Below are positions 8,033 through 15,879 of a stretch of DNA of 64,000 nt, one piece after another. The stretch's first letter is position 1; each line of letters starts with the position of its first letter. This DNA comes from Myxococcales bacterium (GTDB lineage: Bacteria; Myxococcota; Polyangia; Nannocystales; Nannocystaceae), in NCBI GenBank assembly GCA_016793465.1, contig JAEUJW010000072.1:1-64000 (forward strand). Reading direction: 5' to 3'. The position numbers were made by a program, and so were the translations under genes. The notes under the pieces are model-generated. The model ran no database searches. It was given only the letters and a program-made list of their open reading frames with translations, and was not told where the DNA came from.

Positions 8033-9156
8033 CGCCGCCCTCCTCGCCGGCGACGCGCTCCGAGCAGCAGCAGCAGCCCCGGCCACCGCGCGGTCTCGCT
8101 GCGACAACCGCACCCGCCCTCCGGGCACGCGTCGTCCGGCTGCCACCGCGGATCTTCGGCGCCCGCCTGGCCCTGCCAGCGCAGCTCGAGCGACGCCGAC
8201 AGCCCGCCGTGCCGCGCGGCGATCACCGCCGACCGCGCCCCGCCGCGCCGCTCCGGCGGCACGCACTCGTCGACGAGCCCCACGTAGTCCTGCCCCGGCA
8301 GGTCGCTCCCGGCCGCCAGCGCCAGCGCTCCGTCCTCCACCGACCACGTCACCGGCAGCCCGACCAGCGCCGCGCCGTCGGCGTCCCGCGCGACCGCCCG
8401 CGCGAACCTCGGCGCCCCGTCGTCGGCGTCGTGCGCCGCCGCGATCGTCAGCGACACCGCCGCGTCCGCGCGCACGCCCTCGACCTGCCCCAAAGGCCAT
8501 GTGTGCTCCGCGGCCGTGAAGCCGGCCGTCGCCGCGGCGTCGGCGAACATCACCGCCGTCAGCGACTCGCCCGGGTAGGCCACCGGCGCGCGCCCGTGCG
8601 TCGCCGCCAGCCGCACCTCGCCCGCGCCCCACCCGACCGTGCGCCCGTCCGCCCGCGTGAACAGCCGCACCGGCAGGCGCACCTGCGACTGCGCCACCAC
8701 CCGCAGCGGCGCGCCCGGCGGCGTCAGCTCCGCGCCGTGCAGCGCCCCCTGCGTCGCCGCCCAGCGGTCGGGCCACAGCACCAGCTCCGCGCCGACGGCC
8801 TCCGCGTCGACCACCGTCAGCGTCGCCCGATCGTCCGCGTCGCACGGCGCACCGACCCGCCAGCTCACCGCCCCCGGCGTCGCCACGAAGCAGCCGTCGC
8901 CGACGTCCGTCAGGCCCTCCGCCGTCACCTCCACCGCATCGCACGAGCCCGCCGCCTCGCACGCCTCGCAGCGCGCCTGCGGGCACAGCAGCGTGCCCTC
9001 GACCACGCGGTGCGGCGCCTCCCACGGCACCAGTTGCTCGGTCCGCAGCCCCGCGAACACCAGCGTGAACGCGCCGCCCTCGCTCGTCAGCGCCGCCTCG
9101 TCACAGCCCGTCGCCGCGAGGAGCACCACCAGCGCTCGCTCGCGGCCGGCCCGCAT
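8029..9156 (-). CDS. MYXO-CTERM-tailed lipoprotein of unknown function
   Basis: 375 residues. The N-terminus MRAGRERALVVLLAATGCDE is a lipoprotein signal. The body has beta-sandwich-like sequence with cysteine pairs (CPQARCEACEAAGSC) and an Ig-like segment (GLPVTWSVEDGALAL). The C-terminus is a MYXO-CTERM-type sorting tail: a GCGCRS motif, a short Leu-rich membrane span and a basic cluster (RRRRGGRR). Such tails direct surface display in Myxococcota. ATG 9156 overlaps the kinase stop (TGATG) and its own stop overlaps the next GTG, so it is co-translated with both neighbours. Having both a lipobox and a MYXO-CTERM tail is unusual. Confidence 0.75.
   Translation of the reverse strand: MRAGRERALVVLLAATGCDEAALTSEGGAFTLVFAGLRTEQLVPWEAPHRVVEGTLLCPQARCEACEAAGSCDAVEVTAEGLTDVGDGCFVATPGAVSWRVGAPCDADDRATLTVVDAEAVGAELVLWPDRWAATQGALHGAELTPPGAPLRVVAQSQVRLPVRLFTRADGRTVGWGAGEVRLAATHGRAPVAYPGESLTAVMFADAAATAGFTAAEHTWPLGQVEGVRADAAVSLTIAAAHDADDGAPRFARAVARDADGAALVGLPVTWSVEDGALALAAGSDLPGQDYVGLVDECVPPERRGGARSAVIAARHGGLSASLELRWQGQAGAEDPRWQPDDACPEGGCGCRSETARWPGLLLLLGARRRRGGRR
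8484..8501. repeat. Dyad repeat, degenerate copy
   Basis: CCTGCCC-caaa-GGCCATG inside the MYXO-CTERM gene. Five of seven stem positions pair. Confidence 0.35.
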
Positions 9157-10631
9157 CACACCGCTCCGTCCACCCGCACCACGCGGTCGTCGCGGCGATA
9201 CAGCCACGCCGCCCCCGCGGCCGCCAGCCCGAGCACCCACGGCGCCACCCGCCCGAACCCGCCCGGCCCGGCGCCGTCGGCGAACAGCAGGTCGAGCAGC
9301 CGCCCGAGCAAGTGCATGGTCGCGAACATCGCCGCGCCGGCGCCGACCACCAGCGTCAGCCACCGCGCCCACGCCACCGCCTTCGGGCTGTTGTGCCAGA
9401 CCTTGTGCTGCAGGTAGCGCACGTACAGGTACCCGGGGGTCGCCAGCGCCGCCAGCGAGGCGATCACCGCCAGCGCCCCGCCGCCGACCGCCGACGCCAT
9501 GAACACCGCCGCCAGCGCCTCCGCCAGCCCGCCCGCGAGGATCGCGAAGCCCACCCCCGACATCGCCGCGATCGTCGGCCGCGCCCGCCTCGCCACCGCC
9601 GCCAGCTCCGTGCTCGCCGCCACCTTCGGCGCCAGCATCGACGACGACTCCGCGCCCGGGGCCACGAACGCCGTCAACGCGGCGTCGAGCGCCGCCAGCG
9701 ACTCGTAGCGCTCGCCCGGGTCGCGGGCCATGGCCCGCTGCAGCACCATCTCGAAGTCCTCGGGGATGCTCGGCTCGACCGCCCGCGGGCGCGGCGGCTC
9801 CTCGGTCAGCACCGCGTGCAGCGCGGCCGCCGAGTCCTCGCTGTCGTACGGCGCGCGCCCGGTCACGCAGCGGTAGGCGATCGCGCCGATGGCGTAGATG
9901 TCCGCGCGCGCGTCGACGTTGGCCCCGCGCGCCTGCTCGGGGGCCATGAACGCCGGCGTGCCCATCACCACCCCGGTGCGCGTCATGGTCGCGTCGCCCG
10001 GCCCGCGCAGCTTGGCGATGCCGAAGTCGATCAGCTTGACCGTCGGGTGGTTCATGTCGCCGACGAGGAACAGGTTGTTGGGCTTCAGGTCGCGGTGGAC
10101 CACCCCGCGCCCGTGCACCGCCGCCAGCACCGAGCAGGCCTGGCGCAGGATGTGGACGGTGTCGGCGATCGACATGCGTCCCACGCGGTCGAGCCGCTGC
10201 CCGAGGTCCTCGCCGACCAGCCGCTCCGCGACGATGAACGGCACGCCGTCGGCGGTCGCGTGCACGTCGATGATCTGGACCACGTTCGGGTGGGCGATCG
10301 CCCCGGCGATCTCCGCCTCGCGCTTGAACCGCCCGACCAGCTCGCCGTCGCCGAGCAGCGCGCGGTGCAGGATCTTGACCGCGATCGTGCGACCCGGCAG
10401 CCGCAGGTGGCGCGCCTCGTAGACCCGGCCCATGCCGCCCTCCGCGATCAACGAGTCGATGCGGTAGGTGCTCTGCAGCGTCGCCCCGATGTACGGGTCG
10501 TCGACGGTGGCGTCGACCTCCTCGAGCCCCACGGCGTCGCGCGGGCACACGCGAAAGTCCGCGGGGAAGCGCTCGTTGCACTTCGGGCAGCGCTTGGGGA
10601 GCACGGTGCGCGCGCTGATCTCGGCGCTCAT
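9156..10631 (-). CDS. Ser/Thr protein kinase with zinc ribbon and membrane domain
   Basis: 491 residues. An N-terminal zinc ribbon (CPKCNERFPADFRVCPRD) is followed by a Hanks-type kinase: glycine loop IAEGGMGRVYEA, VKIL lysine, HRDLKPNN catalytic loop, DFGIAK, and APEQARG with MGTPAFMAPEQ. After residue 330 a hydrophobic half has about five spans (MSGVGFAILAGGLAEALAAVF, VIASLAALATPGYLYV, WLTLVVGAGAAMFATMHLL, VLGLAAAGAAWLY). It is a membrane-bound signalling kinase of unknown ligand. Start ATG 10631 (MSAEISART) is chosen over the frame from 10721 because a TATGCT lies 8 nt upstream and the zinc ribbon is kept. It is first of three overlapping genes and may regulate or sense the two secreted proteins that follow. 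Confidence 0.92.
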   Translation of the reverse strand: MSAEISARTVLPKRCPKCNERFPADFRVCPRDAVGLEEVDATVDDPYIGATLQSTYRIDSLIAEGGMGRVYEARHLRLPGRTIAVKILHRALLGDGELVGRFKREAEIAGAIAHPNVVQIIDVHATADGVPFIVAERLVGEDLGQRLDRVGRMSIADTVHILRQACSVLAAVHGRGVVHRDLKPNNLFLVGDMNHPTVKLIDFGIAKLRGPGDATMTRTGVVMGTPAFMAPEQARGANVDARADIYAIGAIAYRCVTGRAPYDSEDSAAALHAVLTEEPPRPRAVEPSIPEDFEMVLQRAMARDPGERYESLAALDAALTAFVAPGAESSSMLAPKVAASTELAAVARRARPTIAAMSGVGFAILAGGLAEALAAVFMASAVGGGALAVIASLAALATPGYLYVRYLQHKVWHNSPKAVAWARWLTLVVGAGAAMFATMHLLGRLLDLLFADGAGPGGFGRVAPWVLGLAAAGAAWLYRRDDRVVRVDGAV

Positions 10632-10639
10632 CACCCGCG

Positions 10640-10645
10640 AGCATA
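10640..10645 (-). promoter_or_regulatory. -10 element of the kinase operon
   Basis: TATGCT on the minus strand, 8 nt before ATG 10631. Confidence 0.5.
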
Positions 10646-10779
10646 GGCCATCGCCCGCCACGTCCGCCACTGCCTCCGCAACGGCCGATTTCCGGGCAAA
10701 TCTACCGCGGACAGTCGTCACGCCGGCCCCGATGCGACAGCCACGGCCGCCCCGCGGGCGCAGCGAGCCCGCCGCGGTC

Positions 10780-11829
10780 CTACCCCCCGCGCAGCTCGAG
10801 CCACAGCTTGTCGACGAGATCGGCCGTCTCTCCGCGCCAGTTCTCCGAGACGAACAGCTTATCCTGCAGCGCGTCCGGCGGGTAGACCTGCGGGTCGTCG
10901 CGATCGGTCAAGAGCCCGCGCTCCAGCGCGCCTTGGTTGGGCGAGGCGAAGTGCAGGTAGTTGGCGTTGATCGCCGCGATCTCGGGATCGAGCATGAAGT
11001 CGATGAACGCGTGCGACAGCAGCGCCTGACTGCCCGCCGTCGGGATCGCCAGGTAGTCGACCCACAGCGCCGCGCCCTCGTCGGGGATGACGTAACGTAG
11101 GCTCGGCTTGTCCTTGCGGGCCCGCATGAGGTCGCCGCTGTCGATCTGGGCGATCCACGTCTCACCGGAGACCAGCGCCCGCGCCGGGTTGCTGTCGTAC
11201 GCGCGGAGGATCTTCTTCTGCTCCTGCAGCCGCGGGAACACCCGCCGATGCAGCGCCTCCTTGTCGTTGGTGTTGATGTCGAGCCCCTCGGCCAGCAGGG
11301 CCTGGTCGAACACGTCGCCCATGCTGTCGATCACGCTGATGCGCCCGGCGTAGCGCACCTCGAACAGCGCCCTCCAGCTGGTCGGCGGCGCGTCGAGCTT
11401 GTCGCTGTCGTAGCCGATGCCGGTGGTGCCCCACAGGTACGGCACCGCGTAGGTCTCGCCGCCGCGGTCGGCCTGCGCCCGCCACGGCGGGAACCTCGGC
11501 GACAGGTGCTTGACGTTCGCCAGCCGGGCCGGCTCGAGCGCCCGGATGAACCCGTGCTGCTGCAAGCGCGAGAGCTGGTAGTCGATCGGCACGCACACGT
11601 CGAAGCCCGCGCCCGCCTTCAACTTGGCGAACAGCTCGGCCTCCGACAGATAAAAGTCCTGCGTCACCGTCGCCCCGCCGGCCCGCGCCGCGAACCGCTC
11701 CATCACCTCGGGCGCGAGGTAGTCCCCCCAGTTGTAGACCGCGAGGCTCCGCCCCGACCCGCCGCCACAACTCGCCAGAGCCGGCAGTCCGACCAGCCAA
11801 CCCGAGACGCTGCGCCGGCTCATCCGCAT
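10780..11829 (-). CDS. PotD-like polyamine/solute-binding lipoprotein
   Basis: 349 residues. The N-terminus MRMSRRSVSGWLVGLPALASCGGG has a twin-arginine-like motif and a lipobox, so it is probably an anchored periplasmic protein. The hallmark LAVYNWGDYLAPEVMERF opens the substrate-binding fold seen in spermidine/putrescine receptors. VPIDYQLSRLQQHGFIRAL, YLWGTTGIGYDSDKL and SVIDSMGDVFDQALLAEGLDINT also fit PotD/PotF. No permease or ATPase flanks it. The nearest ABC genes are at 21463-26606 on the same strand. Polyamine specificity is inferred from the family; a related organic cation is possible. Confidence 0.85.
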   Translation of the reverse strand: MRMSRRSVSGWLVGLPALASCGGGSGRSLAVYNWGDYLAPEVMERFAARAGGATVTQDFYLSEAELFAKLKAGAGFDVCVPIDYQLSRLQQHGFIRALEPARLANVKHLSPRFPPWRAQADRGGETYAVPYLWGTTGIGYDSDKLDAPPTSWRALFEVRYAGRISVIDSMGDVFDQALLAEGLDINTNDKEALHRRVFPRLQEQKKILRAYDSNPARALVSGETWIAQIDSGDLMRARKDKPSLRYVIPDEGAALWVDYLAIPTAGSQALLSHAFIDFMLDPEIAAINANYLHFASPNQGALERGLLTDRDDPQVYPPDALQDKLFVSENWRGETADLVDKLWLELRGG

Positions 11830-11835
11830 GCCCGC

Positions 11836-11841
11836 ACGCTA
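11836..11841 (-). promoter_or_regulatory. -10 element of the PotD-like gene
   Basis: TAGCGT on the minus strand, 6 nt before ATG 11829. Confidence 0.5.
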
Positions 11842-11932
11842 CCGCAGCCCCGCCCCGCCCCGCCAGTTTCTTCCCCCCACGACGCGCACGCTCCGGCCCG
11901 CAACCCCGGCGGCCAGCCCGCGCAAGGCCTGC

Positions 11933-11938
11933 TAGTCT
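11933..11938 (+). promoter_or_regulatory. -10 element of the GshB-like gene
   Basis: TAGTCT, 11 nt before ATG 11950. Confidence 0.45.
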
Positions 11939-11949
11939 CCCGCCGCCGG

Positions 11950-12930
11950 ATGCCCCCGTACCTCGTCACCGCCGACCCCACGGCGACCTTCCAGCCCCGC
12001 TTCGACACCACGCTCCGCGTGTTCGCCGAGCTGCTCGCCCGCGGCGTCCCGGTCGACTACTGCGACCTGCTCGCCACCGACGCGTCGCGCCCGTCCGCCG
12101 ACTACCTCGCCGACCTGCCGGTCCGCGCCGTGCTGCGCGCCGACCCCGGCCGCGACCCGTTCGTCGAGCTCGGCCCGCCGCGCCGCGCCGCCGCCGCCGA
12201 CTACGAGCTGCTGCTCCACCGCAAGGACCCGCCGGTCGACACCGCCTACCGCGCCTACGCCGCGCACTTCGCCGCGCTCGCCGGCCCGGTCCAGGTCAAC
12301 CGCCCGTCCGAGGTCCTGCGCCACTCGGAGCACCTGCTGGCCGCCGACTTCCCGGCCTTCGCGGTGCCCACCGTGCACTGCCGCGACCTCGCGTCTCTCG
12401 TCGCCGCCGTGCGCGGCCAGCCGCTCGAGGCGGTGTTGAAGCCGCTGGGCGAGTGCAGCGGCCACGGCATCGGCTTCTACCGCCCCGACGCCGCCGAGGA
12501 CGACCTGCATGCCTACTGGGACAGGTACGCCGGGACAGGTCCCGACGGACAGGTCGAGGGCGTGGTCGTGCAGGCCTACCAGCCGGCGATCGTCGACCGC
12601 GGCGACCTGCGCGTCCTCGTCATGAACCGCGAGGTGCTCGGCAGCGTCGCCCGCGTCCCGCGGCCCGGCTCGCGCCTGGCCAACCTCCACCAGGGCGCCA
12701 GCTCCCGCGCCTTCGACCCCACGCCCGCCCAGCTCGCCGCCGTCCGCGTCGTCATCGACGCGCTCACCCCCCGCGGCCTCTACCTGCTCGGCCTCGACTT
12801 CATCGGCGACCTCATCTCGGAGATCAACTTCACCAGCCCCTCGGCGCTCGTGCAGATCAACGAGGTCATGGGCCGCCGCGCCGAGGTCGCGCTCGTCGAC
12901 CAGCTGGAGCGCCTCCGCCGCGCCGGCTGA
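11950..12930 (+). CDS. Glutathione synthetase-like ATP-grasp ligase
   Basis: 326 residues. The layout is that of prokaryotic GshB: an N-terminal substrate domain (YLVTADPTATFQPRFDTTLR, FVELGPPRRAAAADYELLLHRKDPPVD), a linker (VQVNRPSEVLRHSEHLLAADF) and an ATP-grasp domain (AVLKPLGECSGHGIGFY, VVQAYQPAIVDRGDLRVLVMN, LYLLGLDFIGDLISEINFTSP). The ISEINFTSP motif matches the metal-binding end of GshB. It would join a Cys-containing dipeptide to glycine at the cost of ATP, but no gshA partner is adjacent and a RimK-like ligase on another substrate cannot be excluded. The stop is 3 bp from that of the convergent gene. Confidence 0.82.
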   Translation: MPPYLVTADPTATFQPRFDTTLRVFAELLARGVPVDYCDLLATDASRPSADYLADLPVRAVLRADPGRDPFVELGPPRRAAAADYELLLHRKDPPVDTAYRAYAAHFAALAGPVQVNRPSEVLRHSEHLLAADFPAFAVPTVHCRDLASLVAAVRGQPLEAVLKPLGECSGHGIGFYRPDAAEDDLHAYWDRYAGTGPDGQVEGVVVQAYQPAIVDRGDLRVLVMNREVLGSVARVPRPGSRLANLHQGASSRAFDPTPAQLAAVRVVIDALTPRGLYLLGLDFIGDLISEINFTSPSALVQINEVMGRRAEVALVDQLERLRRAG

Positions 12931-12933
12931 GCC

Positions 12934-14001
12934 TCACGCGCGCGCCACCAGCCCCGACAGCACCCCCGCCAGCGCGACCTCCCGCGTCCACTCCCAGCGC
13001 CGCGGGGACGTCGCGTCGGTCGCGTCGCGCGTGTAGTACCCGGCCTGCGCGAAGTCGACGTCCGCCAGGTCCTCCGCCCCCCGCACCACCCGCAGCGTCA
13101 CCTCCTGCAGCACCAGCGCGCCCGGCTCGCGCGCGAACCGCAGCAGCGGCGCCGCCCGCCCGGCCCCGCAGCGGCAGCCCGCGCGCATCAACCCCTCGAT
13201 CACCGTCAACCTGTCCTCCGGGACAGGGTGTCGCAGCCGCACGTAGTACCCGCGGTCGACGTCCTCCTTCAGCCACTCGAGGTCGCACGCGACGCGCACG
13301 CCCGGCGCCAGCGCCCCGCCCGCCGCCGGCGCCCCGAAGAACGTCCGCGCCAGCGACGGCTGCGCCAGCGCCGTCCACACGCTCCGCGGCCGCCGCTCCC
13401 CGCACGCCTCGCAGCGCACCTCGCCGTCGTAGGTGAACCACGCGGGCGGCTCGACCGGGCCCACGGGCGGCTCGCCCGCGTCGAAGCGCGCCCGCAGCCC
13501 CTCGCGCGCCCACGCCGCCCGCGCCTCCGGCGGGCGCCCGCCCAGCTCCGCCAGCGCCGCGGCGAAGCCGGCGTGGTCGCCGGCCCACAGCCGCGCCTCC
13601 GCGTCCGCGAAGTCGACCGCGACCGCCGCCGCCGTCGATGTCTCGCGCAGCTCGATCGCCGTCAGCATCGCCGAGGCCGGCGGCCCGTCGCTCACGCGAA
13701 AGCGCAGCACCACCGCGAAGCACGCCCCGCAGTCGCAGCCGAAGCAGTCGTCGAAGTCCGCCAGCAGGTCGAGCCGCCCCGGGTCGCCCGGGGCCTGCAC
13801 CCGCACCCACGAGCCGTCCCACGAGCTCTCCCGCAGATCTCCGATCGCGAAGTCGATCGGCTGCGGCGCCCCCGGGCGAAACCCCCGGGCGTACAGCCCG
13901 AAGAAGTCCGGCACGAAGAACTTGGTCTGGCCCTCGACGTGGTGCACGTCCCCGCAGCGCGGGCAGCGGGCCTCCCCCTCGTACGTGTCGAACGCCCCCA
14001 C
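12934..14001 (-). CDS. Zinc-ribbon protein with repeated CxxC modules
   Basis: 355 residues. Four or more zinc-ribbon-like pairs are visible: CPRCGDVHHVEGQTKFF at the N-terminus, CFGCDCGAC near 90, CEACGERRPRSVW near 190 and CRCGAG near 280. Between them are beta-rich segments (WVRVQAPGDPGRLDLLADF, VACDLEWLKEDVDRGYYVRL), apparently two diverged copies of one domain. It has no signal peptide and is probably cytosolic. I do not recognise a named family. The GTG start at 14001 is chosen because TACACT lies 6 nt upstream and the first zinc motif follows at once. Confidence 0.72.
   Translation of the reverse strand: MGAFDTYEGEARCPRCGDVHHVEGQTKFFVPDFFGLYARGFRPGAPQPIDFAIGDLRESSWDGSWVRVQAPGDPGRLDLLADFDDCFGCDCGACFAVVLRFRVSDGPPASAMLTAIELRETSTAAAVAVDFADAEARLWAGDHAGFAAALAELGGRPPEARAAWAREGLRARFDAGEPPVGPVEPPAWFTYDGEVRCEACGERRPRSVWTALAQPSLARTFFGAPAAGGALAPGVRVACDLEWLKEDVDRGYYVRLRHPVPEDRLTVIEGLMRAGCRCGAGRAAPLLRFAREPGALVLQEVTLRVVRGAEDLADVDFAQAGYYTRDATDATSPRRWEWTREVALAGVLSGLVARA
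13210..13227. repeat. Dyad repeat, perfect copy
   Basis: CCTGTCC-tccg-GGACAGG, a perfect 7-bp dyad inside the zinc-ribbon gene (codons for PVPEDRL on the minus strand). Confidence 0.7.
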
Positions 14002-14007
14002 CGCGCC

Positions 14008-14013
14008 AGTGTA
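14008..14013 (-). promoter_or_regulatory. -10 element of the zinc-ribbon gene
   Basis: TACACT on the minus strand, 6 nt before GTG 14001. Confidence 0.5.
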
Positions 14014-14082
14014 CCACCGCCGTCGGCTCACCTCGCCGCGCCCGTGGTTGACGCCGCGCGCGCCGCTTGTTGCACTCCAGCC

Positions 14083-15822
14083 ATGCGCCGCCGCCTGCTC
14101 CGCTGGTCCGCCGCCGTCGTCACCCTCGTCGTACTCGCCGGCGGCCTCGGGTTCGCGCTGTGGACCCGCCCGTCGCGCACCGCCGTGCCGCTGCTGCGCG
14201 ACCTGCCGACGCCCGCGGGCCTGGCCGCCCAGTGCAGCGACGCGATCGGCGAGCCGCGGGTGCTCCGCGTCGGCGAGCGCGTGTACGTGGCGATCGGCTA
14301 CGACCTCGCCAACACGATCTTGATCCGCACCGCCGCCGGCAACGTCGTCGTCGACGCCGGCATGAGCCCGGCCCGCGCCGCCCCCGTGCGCGAGGCCCTG
14401 CTGCGCGAGAGCCCCGGCCCGATCGTCGCCCTGATCTACACCCACAGCCACATCGACCACGTCGGCGGCGCCAGCGTGTGGGTCGAGCCCGGCACCGACA
14501 TCTGGGCCACCGACGCCTTCCTCCCGCACTTTATTAAACAGTACGGCGCGTTCCGGGCGGCCGAGGGCCGGCGCGGGGCCAGCCAGTTCGGGCGCCACGT
14601 CGCCGAGTCCGACCTCCCGTGCAGCGCGCTCGGCCGCCGCCCCGACCTCGACGCCGCCGCGACCACCGGCGCGCGCGCGCCGACCCGCGGCTTCAGCGGC
14701 GCGCACGACCTCGAGATCGGCGGCGTGAAGATCCACCTGCGCGAGGCCCACGGCGAGACCCACGACCACCTGCTCGTGCACCTCCCCGACGACGGCGTGC
14801 TGCTGCCCGGCGACAATTATTACCGGGCCTTCCCCAATCTCTACACCCTGCGCGGCACCAGCCCGCGCCCGATCGACGCCTGGATCGCCTCGCTCGACGC
14901 CATGCGCCGGCTCGCCCCGCAGCACCTCGTGCCCTCGCACACCGCCCCGATCTCCGGCCGGGACGCCGTCGCCGCCGCGCTCACCAACTACCGCGACGCC
15001 ATCCAGTGGGTCCGCGACGGCGTGGTGCGCCTCGCCAACGCCGGCCGCTCGGTCGACCAGATCGCCGCGGAGCTCGGCCTCCCGCCCGCCCTCGCCGGCG
15101 ACCCCGCGCTCGCCGAGCTCTACGGCCAGGTCGACTGGTCCGCCCGCGCGATCTACGACGAACGCCTCGGCTGGTTCGACGAGCGCCCCGAGGCCCTCTA
15201 CCCGCTGCCCCGCAGCGAGCGCGCGCGCCGGCTCGTCGACGCCATGGGCGGCCCCGACGCCGTCCGCGCGCTCGCCCGCGAGGCCGACGACCCGCGCTGG
15301 GCGGTCGAGCTGCTCGCCGTCCTGCGCGACCGCGGCGAGCCCGTCGCCGACGACCTCGCCGCCGCCCTCGCCAGCCTCGCCGCCGGCACCGGCAACAGCA
15401 ACGGCCGGGCCTACCTGCTCGAGGAGGCCCACGCGCTGCGCCACGGCCGCACCGACCTGCCCAACACCCCGCCCGACCCCGTCCTGCTCGACGCCCTGCC
15501 GATCGCCCACTTCTTCGACGTCATGGCCACCCGCCTCGACCCCGAGCTCACCCGCGACGTCCACGAGTCGGTGCACTTCGACTTCACCGACACCGGCGAG
15601 CAGTTCCACGTCACCATCCGCCACGGCGTCGCCGAGGTCGCCCGCGACGCGCCGATCCCCGGCACCCCGCCAGCGATCGCCCGCGTGCGCACGGCCACCG
15701 CGACCTGGCGCCGCCTCGCCATGGGCCTCGAGGCCCCGCTGCCGGCGATCCTCGACGGCCGCCTCGATGTCACCGGCGACGGCCTCGCGTTCCGCCGCTT
15801 CAGCGCCCGCTTCCTGCGCTGA
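14083..15822 (+). CDS. SdsA1/BDS1-type alkylsulfatase (metallo-beta-lactamase fold)
   Basis: 579 residues. A signal anchor (LLRWSAAVVTLVVLAGGLGFALW) precedes the metallo-beta-lactamase domain with the zinc motif THSHIDHVGG near 125, GETHDHLLVHLP near 225, LPGDNYYRAFPNLY near 245 and PSHTAP. An alkylsulfatase dimerisation domain follows (ALTNYRDAIQWVRDGVVRL, LPPALAGDPALAELYGQVDW, YPLPRSERARRLVDAMGG). The C-terminal SCP2-like domain is FFDVMATRLDPELTRDVHESV. This matches linear alkyl-sulfate hydrolases that release primary alcohols from sulfate esters outside the cytoplasm. The length is slightly under that of SdsA1. A stretch of seven A/T-rich codons occurs at 14530. Confidence 0.88.
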   Translation: MRRRLLRWSAAVVTLVVLAGGLGFALWTRPSRTAVPLLRDLPTPAGLAAQCSDAIGEPRVLRVGERVYVAIGYDLANTILIRTAAGNVVVDAGMSPARAAPVREALLRESPGPIVALIYTHSHIDHVGGASVWVEPGTDIWATDAFLPHFIKQYGAFRAAEGRRGASQFGRHVAESDLPCSALGRRPDLDAAATTGARAPTRGFSGAHDLEIGGVKIHLREAHGETHDHLLVHLPDDGVLLPGDNYYRAFPNLYTLRGTSPRPIDAWIASLDAMRRLAPQHLVPSHTAPISGRDAVAAALTNYRDAIQWVRDGVVRLANAGRSVDQIAAELGLPPALAGDPALAELYGQVDWSARAIYDERLGWFDERPEALYPLPRSERARRLVDAMGGPDAVRALAREADDPRWAVELLAVLRDRGEPVADDLAAALASLAAGTGNSNGRAYLLEEAHALRHGRTDLPNTPPDPVLLDALPIAHFFDVMATRLDPELTRDVHESVHFDFTDTGEQFHVTIRHGVAEVARDAPIPGTPPAIARVRTATATWRRLAMGLEAPLPAILDGRLDVTGDGLAFRRFSARFLR

Positions 15823-15840
15823 CCCTGGTCGCGGCGCCGC

Positions 15841-15868
15841 TTGCACCGCCACTTTTCCGCGCTAGCGT
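15841..15868 (+). promoter_or_regulatory. Promoter of the Rpn-family gene
   Basis: TTGCAC (15841-15846), a 16-nt spacer, TAGCGT (15863-15868), then 11 nt to ATG 15880. Confidence 0.6.
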
Positions 15869-15879
15869 GCGCGCTTGCC

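Noticed and set aside
12525..12560. Cluster of three GGACAGG half-sites in the GshB-like gene
   Set aside because: They are direct repeats without the CCTGTCC partner at 4-nt spacing. They may be related, but they do not meet the dyad definition.
12934..15852. A 972-residue minus-strand frame over the alkylsulfatase gene
   Set aside because: Only its last 355 residues (from GTG 14001) look like protein. The rest is the mirror of the metallo-beta-lactamase gene and shows Val/Gly/Asp bias typical of antisense frames.
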